Source of the DNA: Candidatus Nanosyncoccus nanoralicus
GTDB taxonomy: Bacteria; Patescibacteriota; Saccharimonadia; Saccharimonadales; Saccharimonadaceae
DNA: 47,213 bases
NCBI RefSeq assembly: GCF_004138405.1
Contig: NZ_PRLL01000002.1
Coordinates: 1 to 47,213 of the forward strand
Reading direction: 5' to 3'
The notes beneath the pieces were generated by a model. The model saw only the letters and a program-made list of their open reading frames with translations, was not told the origin of the DNA and did no database searches. The translations under genes were made by a program, and so were the position numbers. Below, piece after piece: positions 7,014 to 14,687 of this stretch. Every line of letters starts with the position of its first letter. The first letter of the stretch is position 1.

Positions 7014-7130
7014 TAGCTTTTGAATAAAAAAATTATTCAAAGCCAAAAACAAACAATATAGCCAAAAAACTCCACACTCTATAAGAAAAGTTCGGCATTC
7101 CTCGCAGTTTGGCCGACTTTTCTTTTTTTT
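7014..7130 (+). ncRNA. Candidate small regulatory RNA
   Basis: A ~117-nt unit with a strong promoter, a 5' hairpin (GCTTTTGAATAA with TTATTCAAAGC), a single-stranded A/C-rich middle (AAAAAACTCCACACTC), and a terminator hairpin (AGAAAAGTTCGGC 7084-7096 with GCCGACTTTTCT 7112-7123) followed by T8. The terminator loop contains TTCCTCGC, and with ACTCC in the middle it offers two anti-Shine-Dalgarno-like stretches. That arrangement is usual in trans-acting sRNAs that mask ribosome binding sites. A 61-codon ORF on the other strand crosses it, but it overlaps the terminator and is not credible. Confidence 0.65.
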
Positions 7131-7146
7131 ATGATATGAATACACG

Positions 7147-7174
7147 AGTCTCAAGTTGCTTGAGGCTTTTTATT
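7147..7174 (+). terminator. Second terminator hairpin
   Basis: AGTCTCAAG pairs with CTTGAGGCT around TTG, and TTTTATT follows. It is either a backup to the sRNA terminator 20 nt upstream or the end of a very short transcript. Confidence 0.7.
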
Positions 7175-7251
7175 AAAATATATAAATCTGGATAAATAAG
7201 GATGGCTGTATCAATGACAAAGATTAATGTTTTTGATAAGTAGAAAACTTT

Positions 7252-7350
7252 ACGGCCTTAGTATTAATATTATTGAGTGTTTATTTCTGAAAATAAAAAG
7301 CACAAGAGGGTGCTTGTAGTGCTTTTTGAGGCCGTGGTCTTTTTCTTTTT
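7252..7350 (+). ncRNA. Candidate structured RNA ending in a terminator
   Basis: ACGGCCT (7252-7258) pairs with AGGCCGT (7329-7335), and a long T-rich tract (TCTTTTTCTTTTTT) follows, as in a terminator with an elaborate stem. Inside, AAGCAC can pair with GTGCTT at ~7310 or with the second GTGCTT at ~7319, so two folds compete. No clear promoter is seen upstream, so the 5' end is unknown. Confidence 0.4.
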
Positions 7351-7444
7351 TATTTTTAGTAAAGAAATCCCAAAGAATCTATATTAAGAAGAGGGTTGAT
7401 TATGGTACAGAAAGATTCCTAGTTGTACGTGGTAGAATGACGAT

Positions 7445-7570
7445 TTTAAATAAAAAAATAAACATAAGTTTCTTTGTATTTTGTTTATTAGAAATATGAT
7501 GACTTGTTGCTGACTAAAAGGTTTTTTGAATGATAGGAGAAAAAAGACGCAGCGAGAGCTATGCGTTTTT
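7445..7570 (+). ncRNA. Candidate small RNA
   Basis: An extended -10 box (TGGTAGAAT, hexamer 7433-7438) is followed by a 5' hairpin (AATAAAC 7457-7463 with GTTTATT 7483-7489) and, 100 nt on, a terminator (ACGCA 7547-7551 with TGCGT 7562-7566 plus T run). No ORF of note lies inside. The plan repeats that of the unit at 7014. Confidence 0.45.
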
Positions 7571-7577
7571 GCTCTTG

Positions 7578-7760
7578 TTGTAAAAATAATATATGTAAAT
7601 TACATGTGTTTGTTGTAATTATTTACAGTAAAAGTTACATCATTACATAAAATTTAGAATTTTTGTTGTGATTATTACAATTATACAAAATGAGTTAATA
7701 TATTCATTTATAGGTAAGAATTTTATATTTTTAATTACTGTTGTAGTAAATACATGTATA
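7578..7760 (+). repeat. Cluster of TGTAA/TTACA motifs in very AT-rich DNA
   Basis: About seven TGTAA or TTACA pentamers occur in 180 bp. Some form dyads: TGTAA-A-TTACA near 7594 and TGTAA-TTAT-TTACA near 7614. The stretch is extremely AT-rich and has no ORF. It could be an operator cluster, a curved or unwinding element, or simple compositional drift. No DnaA box (TTATCCACA) is seen. Confidence 0.35.
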
Positions 7761-7929
7761 AATAGGGTATTTTGTATTGATTTAAAATGAAGCTTATGTT
7801 AGTATAAGAGTGTCGAAAGACAAACATAAAAAATCAACAAATAAAAAGATTGTGAGAATCTAAATGTAAATTAAAAGGTTGGTTTTAAAGATATCTAAAC
7901 ATGCTTAATGTAGAGATATTTTAAAAAGC

Positions 7930-8095
7930 TATGAGGGGAGAGCTAAAGACGGATGCCCCACTATACGTGGAGCGGTCAAACAGTCTAGGTGGAGATGGTT
8001 GCGGTATTTATTTATGTTTTAGCGCCGGATAACCACCCACCTAGATTCCAGGGGAGAGTACATTATAGGATCTAGCTTGGCTAGATGAGGTGTTT
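7930..8095. other. Strongly folded noncoding segment
   Basis: TCTAGGTGG (from ~7984) pairs with CCACCTAGA (ending ~8046), and an inner GGTT/AACC arm extends this into a long hairpin. CCAC/GTGG around TATAC lies before it, and ATCTAGC-TTG-GCTAGAT after it. GGGGAGAG occurs twice, on either side. The strand is uncertain: TATAAT on the minus strand (8063-8068) would start a transcript at ~8055 running leftward through the hairpin. I do not recognise the RNA. 8096-8223 is AT-rich with nothing I can name. Confidence 0.4.
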
Positions 8096-8235
8096 TGGAA
8101 AAAAGATAAAATAAGTTTTATTAATAAGACTTACTCGAGTTCATTTTTAGAATGATGAGAATCAGGGAATAAGAGTAGATGATTCTTATATAGGATTATG
8201 TTCTTTAAGTTTTTAAAATGACGTATAATATGGTT

Positions 8236-8595
8236 ATGATTAATCGATTAATTTTGATTTTATCACTAGTCGTATTGTCGATTATTTTAGCAATATTGTT
8301 TTTGACGTCGCCGGCAAATATAGGACCATTAGGAATATTGTTTTTCTTTGTTTTGGTTTATTTTCTGTCTTTTGGGATTGTTACTTTCTTTATGAAATTT
8401 TTTGTAAAGATTTTTTTTGCAAGAAATGTAATGATTAAGAAAGATTACATTAATGCGGGTATTATTGCGATCTTACCAATTACGGTATTGGTTTTAATTG
8501 CTTCGGGTGTGAGGAATTTAATAATATTGGTGTTAGGCCCAATTCTACTAGTAGCTGTTAATGTATTTTTGTTTACTAAAATTAGTGAAAATTAG
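8236..8595 (+). CDS. Small four-helix membrane protein of unknown function
   Basis: 119 residues from ATG 8236; the upstream in-frame ATG at 8218 lies before TATAAT (8224-8229), which sits 6 nt ahead of 8236, so 8218 cannot be transcribed from this promoter. Four hydrophobic segments: LILILSLVVLSIILAILFL, GILFFFVLVYFLSFGIVTFF, a third near ILPITVLVLIASG, and ILVLGPILLVAVNVFLF. A short basic loop lies between helices two and three. No motif is recognised. It lies ahead of the TraG-like gene pair but has its own terminator, so it is not in that operon. Confidence 0.75.
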   Translation: MINRLILILSLVVLSIILAILFLTSPANIGPLGILFFFVLVYFLSFGIVTFFMKFFVKIFFARNVMIKKDYINAGIIAILPITVLVLIASGVRNLIILVLGPILLVAVNVFLFTKISEN

Positions 8596-8616
8596 ACCCG
8601 TAAGGGTTATTTTTTT
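8595..8616 (+). terminator. Intrinsic terminator
   Basis: ACCC-GTAA-GGGT hairpin directly at the stop codon, followed by TATTTTTTT. Confidence 0.7.
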
Positions 8617-8767
8617 ATGTTGTAATGTTTTCCTTTATGCTTTGTTTTTTTAATATTTACAGGGGTGAAATTAGTGTAACGTTTGTGATTGAATAAAATA
8701 ATTAATTCATAAAGATGTTGAGTAAAAATAATACATTAAATTAAAGTGGATATGGTAAAATGGAGGT

Positions 8768-9274
8768 ATGGATAATGGTAACGTTGGGCCAGGGCAGATG
8801 ATGGGACAGTGGAATAATTTTGAGGCACCACAGTATAATCCTAATAGGCACAACCTTGATCCATTAATGAACCAGGAGTCAATGGAGGCGGGTATTGAGC
8901 AGCGCGTCGAACAGTTACCAAATAATATGAATCTTGTAAATCAAGGCCCACCAAATGCTTATGAGAATGCTAATATGATGGGAAATGCCGGATTGACTGC
9001 TACTGGTTTTCTATCATCAGAGGAGACCCCGCAGGCGCCACTGGGGGAAGTAGTGACAGTGGGCAATATGACTTTTGATGATGAAGGAAAAATCGTAGGA
9101 ACAGATTTACCTAAAGCAAAAGATATGGACGGATTGGAGCCGGAATTTATAAAGGCGGTTAGTGAAGCTATGAAGATTAAGGATCCGAACGAGAAATACC
9201 GAAAAAAGCGTGAATTAGCAGCCAAGCTTTTGCTTGATCGTTATGGAAGAGTACTTGGTCAGGGAAATGAGTAG
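8768..9274 (+). CDS. Gln/Asn/Met-rich protein linked to a TraG-like ATPase
   Basis: 168 residues, soluble. Residues 1-75 are low-complexity (many N, Q, M, P, G), then there is a short TVGNMTFDDEGKIVG strand pair and a helical, charged C-terminus (DPNEKYRKKRELAAKLLLDRYGRVLG). No family is recognised. The start is set by TAAAAT 6 nt upstream (leaderless); GGAGGT touches the ATG and is too close to act as a Shine-Dalgarno sequence. It lies 8 nt before the TraG/VirD4-like gene, so it is probably a partner or substrate adaptor of that ATPase; this is inferred from position only. Confidence 0.7.
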   Translation: MDNGNVGPGQMMGQWNNFEAPQYNPNRHNLDPLMNQESMEAGIEQRVEQLPNNMNLVNQGPPNAYENANMMGNAGLTATGFLSSEETPQAPLGEVVTVGNMTFDDEGKIVGTDLPKAKDMDGLEPEFIKAVSEAMKIKDPNEKYRKKRELAAKLLLDRYGRVLGQGNE

Positions 9275-9282
9275 GCAGAATA

Positions 9283-12200
9283 ATGAACGGTGGTAACAGA
9301 TTAGAAAATTTGATTAGGGGTGGCAATCAACAACCTGTGGAGCAGGAATCAAATAGTCAGGTGATTGATTCGCCAAGTGCTGCTAGCACTCAAAGTCAGA
9401 ACCAGCAGGTTGGGCAAGGAACCGCTTCGCAGTCAAAAAATAATATGAGTACTAGAATTGATAGTAGTATTTTTGTTGGAATTGCGATTTTTGGTCTAAT
9501 AATTATAGCGGCGATTTTTGTAGTTATTAGAATGTTAAAACAAAAACGTAAGGCGAAAGAGTTTGAGCGTGCTCTAAAAATGATTCCGATGTTAATTCAC
9601 TTACCGCCATCAACTGACGATATCCAGGGTGGGGGTAGGGATGAGCGTGATGTAAATGATGAGGCGATTTCTCAAGCCACGATTATGTATACGATTATTT
9701 CATCTACTTTGAAAAAGGCTGGAATGAAGACTCACGTGTATGGACAAAAATATTTTTCCTTTGAAATCGTGGCGGTGGATGGGTTTGTAAAATATTATGC
9801 TGTGGTGCCGGCGGTTTTAACTGAAACGGTGAAGCAGGCAATTTTGACTTCTTATCCAACAGCTAGATTGGAAGAGACGGAAGTCGAGAATATTTTCAGC
9901 AGAGACGGTATGGATAATAGTGAGAATACGGGAAATCAGTATAATGCTGAAAATTTTGTATCTGGGGGCGAGCTAGTGATGAAGAAAGAAGTTGAGTATC
10001 CAATTTTGACATTTCAGGAAATGAAGTGGGATGCACAACTGGCTCTACTAAACGCCTTTTCCAAAGTTCGAATTGGTGAGGGGCTGGGGCTTCAGGTGAT
10101 GTTTAGACCACTAGATTCTAGTTGGTCTAAAAATGCAGAAACAAAGATCAAAAATATTAAATCTGGAAAAAAAGGTTTCAGTGGTAAGGGATCTAATTTG
10201 CCAATCCGAATACTTTATTTATTAACGGATATAATTAGGGCGCCATTTGAAGTTCCTGATGAACACAAAAAAGATAAGGATGAACACAATTCTGAATTAT
10301 CACAAAAGAAGCAAGAAGAAATTCAGGCGATTGACACTAAGGCAAAATTTCCTGCATTTGAATGTTTAATTAGAATTGTGGCGCATTCAAAATCAAAAGC
10401 TCGAAGTGAGGGGTTGGTCGGGGGTGTAGTGGCAGCTTTTTCGCAATTCGATTCACCAAATTCAAATGGTTTTAAATATGATTTGAGTAAGAAAGTTGAT
10501 CAATTAATTACTGATTATATTTTTAGGTTTTTCCCAGTATCGAATAAAAAAATTGTACTAAATACACAAGAATTGGCGACGATTTTTCATTTGCCTTCAC
10601 AGGCATCGATTCCGTCAAGTGGCGTTGAAAGACAGATGACGAAACAGGTTGATGGACCAGCGTCCTTGATTACCGATGGTGTGTTGATTGGGCGAAATGA
10701 ATATCGCGGTGCAATTAAAGAGATTAAATTAAGTGTAAATGACCGCAGGCGACATATGTACGTAATTGGTGCTTCAGGTATGGGTAAGTCGGTGTTTTTG
10801 AAGAATATCGCCTATCAGGATATGGTTGAAGGTAAGGGTTTTTGTTTTATTGATCCGCACGGTGATGTAACGGAAGAACTACTATCAATGGTGCCAGAGG
10901 ATCGCATTGATGACGTGATTTACTTTGATCCGTCAGATATGGAGTTCCCAATTGGTATGAATATGCTGGAGGCAAAAACTCCAGAGGAAAAGGACTTTAT
11001 TGTACAAGAGGGTATCAATATGTTGTATTCTCTTTATGATCCTGGACATACTGGTATTTTTGGTCCACGTGGTGAGCAGATGTTTAGAAATGCGGCGCTG
11101 CTTTTGATGAGTGATCCTAAGGGCGCTACATTCTTGGATATCCCGAGTCCATTCATTAATAAAGATTTAGTGATTGATAAATTAAAATATGTAACTGACC
11201 GTGATTTGTTTGATTACTGGACAAAAGAATTTCCAGCTTCACAAAAATCAAATGATGCGGGTGAAGTGATTACGTGGTTTGCTTCTAAGTGGAGTCCATT
11301 TAAGCAGAATACAATGATGAAGCGAGTACTGGGTCAGATCAAGTCAGGCTTTAATATCCGTGAGATTATGGATCAGCAGAAGATTTTACTAGTGAATCTT
11401 TCTAAAGGTAAGCTTGGCGAATTAAACTCGAAGCTGCTTGGTATGATCTTTGTGATGAAATTTCAGACGGCGGCAATGTCGCGCGTAGATACGCCGGAAC
11501 ATGATCGTAAAGATTTTTGTTTATTTGTCGATGAGTTTCAGAACTTTTCAACAGAATCTTTTGAATCGATTCTTTCAGAGGCAAGGAAATTCCGACTTAA
11601 TTTGATTGTTGCGAACCAGTTTATGACACAGCTGACCGATAAGATTCGTGAAGGTGTGCTTGGTAACGTTGGTACGATTGTGGCAGGACGCGTGGGTGTG
11701 ACGGATGCGGAAATGCTGGAAAAAGTGTTTACACCTGTGTTTAAAGCGGAAGATCTTCATAAGCAGCCAAATCATCATGCAATTACAACTGTTTTGATGA
11801 ATGGTATGCCGTCGGCGCCGTTTACAATGAATTTACCAGCACCAATGGGGAAGGAGGATCGCAAGGTATTCGAATCTTTGCGTGAGTACTCGGCAAAGAA
11901 GTACGGTCGTCCTGGTGCAGAGGTAGATAAAGAAATTGATGAGCGACTAAATATTAAGAACGAAGGAGAGAAGCCTGTAAAAGAGGTACCTAAGAATGAG
12001 GGGGGTGGTTTTATGTCAATGATTGGTGAAAAAAATAGTGGACAGGGAATAGATTTGGGGGTAGCGAAGGTGCCAGCAAGTCAGGCGATACCAGGTTCAC
12101 CAGAGGCGGCTAGAATAATTCAGCAGGCGAATGAGACACCTGCTAAAGAGTTGTCACTTGAAGAGATTGATGCAGAACTGGCGAAGTTGAGTCAAGAATC

Positions 12201-12348
12201 TAAGGATAATGATCTTGATTGGCTAGCAAGTGAAGAACCGAAAAAAACACCAGTAAAACAGGAAGAGATTACAAAGAATACGAAGATTGAGTCAGAACGA
12301 CCTGATTTCGGGCAGATGAGCTCTGGGGACGTAATAAATCTGAGGTAA
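9283..12348 (+). CDS. Membrane-anchored TraG/VirD4-like type IV secretion ATPase
   Basis: 1021 residues. A disordered Q/S/N-rich N-terminus leads into one membrane helix (IFVGIAIFGLIIIAAIFVVI, about residues 62-82). A ~350-residue domain of unknown function follows. Then comes the ATPase core: Walker A GASGMGKSV (~497), CFIDPHGDVTEELL, and Walker B LFVDEFQNFSTESFESILSEARK (~748), with RKFRLNLIVANQ as in TraM-recognition/TraD C-terminal domains. The tail is long and charged. Coupling ATPases bring substrates to a secretion channel. In Saccharibacteria such genes go with contact between epibiont and host; the substrate is unknown. No other channel genes lie in this window. Confidence 0.85.
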   Translation: MNGGNRLENLIRGGNQQPVEQESNSQVIDSPSAASTQSQNQQVGQGTASQSKNNMSTRIDSSIFVGIAIFGLIIIAAIFVVIRMLKQKRKAKEFERALKMIPMLIHLPPSTDDIQGGGRDERDVNDEAISQATIMYTIISSTLKKAGMKTHVYGQKYFSFEIVAVDGFVKYYAVVPAVLTETVKQAILTSYPTARLEETEVENIFSRDGMDNSENTGNQYNAENFVSGGELVMKKEVEYPILTFQEMKWDAQLALLNAFSKVRIGEGLGLQVMFRPLDSSWSKNAETKIKNIKSGKKGFSGKGSNLPIRILYLLTDIIRAPFEVPDEHKKDKDEHNSELSQKKQEEIQAIDTKAKFPAFECLIRIVAHSKSKARSEGLVGGVVAAFSQFDSPNSNGFKYDLSKKVDQLITDYIFRFFPVSNKKIVLNTQELATIFHLPSQASIPSSGVERQMTKQVDGPASLITDGVLIGRNEYRGAIKEIKLSVNDRRRHMYVIGASGMGKSVFLKNIAYQDMVEGKGFCFIDPHGDVTEELLSMVPEDRIDDVIYFDPSDMEFPIGMNMLEAKTPEEKDFIVQEGINMLYSLYDPGHTGIFGPRGEQMFRNAALLLMSDPKGATFLDIPSPFINKDLVIDKLKYVTDRDLFDYWTKEFPASQKSNDAGEVITWFASKWSPFKQNTMMKRVLGQIKSGFNIREIMDQQKILLVNLSKGKLGELNSKLLGMIFVMKFQTAAMSRVDTPEHDRKDFCLFVDEFQNFSTESFESILSEARKFRLNLIVANQFMTQLTDKIREGVLGNVGTIVAGRVGVTDAEMLEKVFTPVFKAEDLHKQPNHHAITTVLMNGMPSAPFTMNLPAPMGKEDRKVFESLREYSAKKYGRPGAEVDKEIDERLNIKNEGEKPVKEVPKNEGGGFMSMIGEKNSGQGIDLGVAKVPASQAIPGSPEAARIIQQANETPAKELSLEEIDAELAKLSQESKDNDLDWLASEEPKKTPVKQEEITKNTKIESERPDFGQMSSGDVINLR

Positions 12349-12681
12349 GTTAGAATTCGGGGGCTAAGTATGTCGGAATTTTATAGGATAATTTTTGATA
12401 AAAAATGTGTTCAGGCTATTTAGGGAAGCTGGAAGCAATAAAACTTTAATGCATATGATTGATATCAGGATGAGAAACAAAATGCCCTTAGAGGCCCTTA
12501 GAATGCGTTAAACGGGGTGTTTATCTTGACAGCTTGAAGAGGAAAGAGTAAACTGGAGACAGATATCGAGTGAGGTGAACGATTTAGTTTAATCTTGAGT
12601 TTGACTTTTTATCAAGAGAGGATCGAATTTTACAGCGAGTCTTTGGTATCAGCATAAAAAACTTAATGAGGTATTTGTTTG
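12349..12681 (+). other. Intergenic region and leader upstream of gyrB
   Basis: Holds the third AAAAAATGTGTTCAG copy (12400-12414), TATGATTGATATC (12454-12466), a tandem GCCCTTAGA pair (12483-12501), the gyrB promoter, and a ~120-nt transcribed leader. The leader can form TCTTGA...TCAAGA around 12592-12617. No terminator for the upstream ATPase gene is clear and no gene is seen. Confidence 0.5.
12526..12554 (+). promoter_or_regulatory. gyrB promoter
   Basis: TTGACA (12526-12531), 17-bp spacer, TAAACT (12549-12554). The start at ~12561 leaves a 120-nt leader. Confidence 0.75.
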
Positions 12682-14670
12682 ATGGCTGAAAAACAAAAAA
12701 TTGAGGAATACGATAGTTCCGAAATCCAGGTTCTAGAAGGTCTAGAGCCGGTTCGTGTACGTCCAGGTATGTATATTGGGTCGACCGGATACGATGGTTT
12801 ACATCACTTAGTAAAAGAAATTGCAGATAACTCAATTGATGAGGCGATCGCAGGTTTTGCGACTAAGGTATTGATTACATTGCAGAGTGATGGTGGTGTG
12901 AGGGTTGAGGATAACGGACGTGGTATTCCAGTAGATATTCATCCAAAAACACATAAGTCAACACTTGAGACAGTGTTAACTGTTCTGCATGCTGGTGGTA
13001 AATTTGGTGGCGGTGGATATAAGGTTTCATCAGGTTTGCACGGTGTTGGTTCATCGGTGGTGAATGCTCTTTCAACCAAGATGATTGCGGAAGTTTACCG
13101 AGATAAAAAAGTTCATCATATTGAATTTGAAACAGGTAAGCCAATTATGCAGCTTGATACCTCAAAGAAGACTGATAAGCAAGGTACCTGTATTACTTTT
13201 TACCCCGATCCAACAATTTTTAAAGAGACAACTACTTTTGATTATGATTGGGTGGCGCATTATGCAAGACATCAGGCATACTTAACTAAGGGAATTTTAA
13301 TTTCTGTATTTGATGAGAGAACCGGAGAAAGAGAAACTTTCTATTTTGAAGGCGGTATCAAGAGTTACGTAAAGCGTTTGAATGAAAGTAAGGAAGTGCT
13401 TTCTGACGATATTTTTTATGTTGATAAGCAGATTGAGGATGCAGAGGTGGAGATTGCAGTGCAATATAACGACACCTATGCGGAAACTATGAAGCCATTC
13501 GCAAATAACGTGTTGACCCCAGAAGGTGGAACACATGTGGTTGGTTTTAGGACGGCTCTAAATCGTACAATTAATGACTATGCAAGACGTAATAATCTGT
13601 TAAAGGAAAAAGAGGATAATCTAACTGGCGATGATATTAAGGAAGGTTTGACGGCGGTAATCTCTGTAAAAATTCCAAATCCAGAGTTTGAAGGCCAGAC
13701 TAAAAATAAGTTAGGTAACCCAGAAGTACGTGGTTATGTGGATAAGGTAATGTCAGAATATTTTGGCTATTACCTTGAAGAGAACCCAGCAATTGCGAAG
13801 AAGATTGTGGGGAAGGCAACTTTGGCAGCTCGTGCACGAAAAGCAGCGAGGGCAGCACGCGATAACGTAATTCGTAAGGGTGCGTTTGAAGGATTAAACT
13901 TGCCTTCAAAGCTAGCGGATTGTTCATCAAGAGATCGTACAGAATGTGAATTATTTATTGTCGAGGGTAACTCGGCGGCTGGTTCAGCAAAAGAAGGTCG
14001 TAATTCAAAGATTCAAGCAATTTTGCCGCTACGTGGTAAGGTGTTGAATACCGAACGTGCTAGATTGGATAAAATGTATGCAAATGCAGAGCTGGTATCT
14101 CTAATTAAGGCTTTAGGAGTAGGAATTGGGGATCAGTTTGATCTATCGGGTCTTCGCTACTACAAGATTGTTTTTATGACCGATGCCGATGTTGATGGTG
14201 CACATATTTCAACCTTACTTCTTACTTTCTTCTTCCGCTATATGCCAGAAGTGGTAAAGGGTGGACATGTTTATCTTGCGAAGCCACCACTATTTGGCTT
14301 AATTAAGGGTACGGGTTCAAATAGGAAGATCGATTATATCTATGATGAAGAGGCGTTGGAAGCAAAGATTGCCGCAAGAATTGAGGAGCGAAAGAAAGAG
14401 GGCTTAAAGATTAACCCTGAAGATGAGAGATTCAAACAGGCTGGATATACTGCACAGCAGCGTTTTAAGGGTCTTGGTGAAATGAATGCCCAACAGCTTT
14501 GGGATACGACAATGAATCCAGATAATCGTGTTTTGGTGAGAGTGAATATTGAAGATGCGGAAAAGGCAGATGCAATCTTTACGAAACTGATGGGTCAGGA
14601 GGTGGAACTTCGTAAAAACTTTATTCAGTCACGAGCTTCAACTGTTAAAATTGATGATTTGGACTTCTAG
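12682..14670 (+). CDS. gyrB: DNA gyrase subunit B
   Basis: 662 residues; the ATPase half of the enzyme that adds negative supercoils. GHKL motifs: DNSIDEAIAGFA, VEDNGRGIPVD, and GVGSSVVNALS. TOPRIM motifs: ECELFIVEGNSAAGSAK, PLRGKVLNTERA, and MTDADVDGAHI. The C-terminus ends in the usual QRFKGLGEMNAQQLWDTTM region. Start at ATG 12682; a TTG one codon earlier is less likely. GAGG lies 11 nt upstream. gyrA follows after 17 nt. No parE/parC lies here, so this may be the only type IIA topoisomerase, which would then also do decatenation. Confidence 0.96.
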   Translation: MAEKQKIEEYDSSEIQVLEGLEPVRVRPGMYIGSTGYDGLHHLVKEIADNSIDEAIAGFATKVLITLQSDGGVRVEDNGRGIPVDIHPKTHKSTLETVLTVLHAGGKFGGGGYKVSSGLHGVGSSVVNALSTKMIAEVYRDKKVHHIEFETGKPIMQLDTSKKTDKQGTCITFYPDPTIFKETTTFDYDWVAHYARHQAYLTKGILISVFDERTGERETFYFEGGIKSYVKRLNESKEVLSDDIFYVDKQIEDAEVEIAVQYNDTYAETMKPFANNVLTPEGGTHVVGFRTALNRTINDYARRNNLLKEKEDNLTGDDIKEGLTAVISVKIPNPEFEGQTKNKLGNPEVRGYVDKVMSEYFGYYLEENPAIAKKIVGKATLAARARKAARAARDNVIRKGAFEGLNLPSKLADCSSRDRTECELFIVEGNSAAGSAKEGRNSKIQAILPLRGKVLNTERARLDKMYANAELVSLIKALGVGIGDQFDLSGLRYYKIVFMTDADVDGAHISTLLLTFFFRYMPEVVKGGHVYLAKPPLFGLIKGTGSNRKIDYIYDEEALEAKIAARIEERKKEGLKINPEDERFKQAGYTAQQRFKGLGEMNAQQLWDTTMNPDNRVLVRVNIEDAEKADAIFTKLMGQEVELRKNFIQSRASTVKIDDLDF

Positions 14671-14687
14671 TCTAGAAAGGAATGATG

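Noticed and set aside
6969..7154. 61-codon minus-strand ORF
   Set aside because: It runs through the sRNA promoter and terminator, has no ribosome binding site and an unnatural composition.
7578..7860. Replication origin
   Set aside because: AT-rich, but no DnaA boxes, no dnaA/dnaN nearby, and no visible skew switch at this point.
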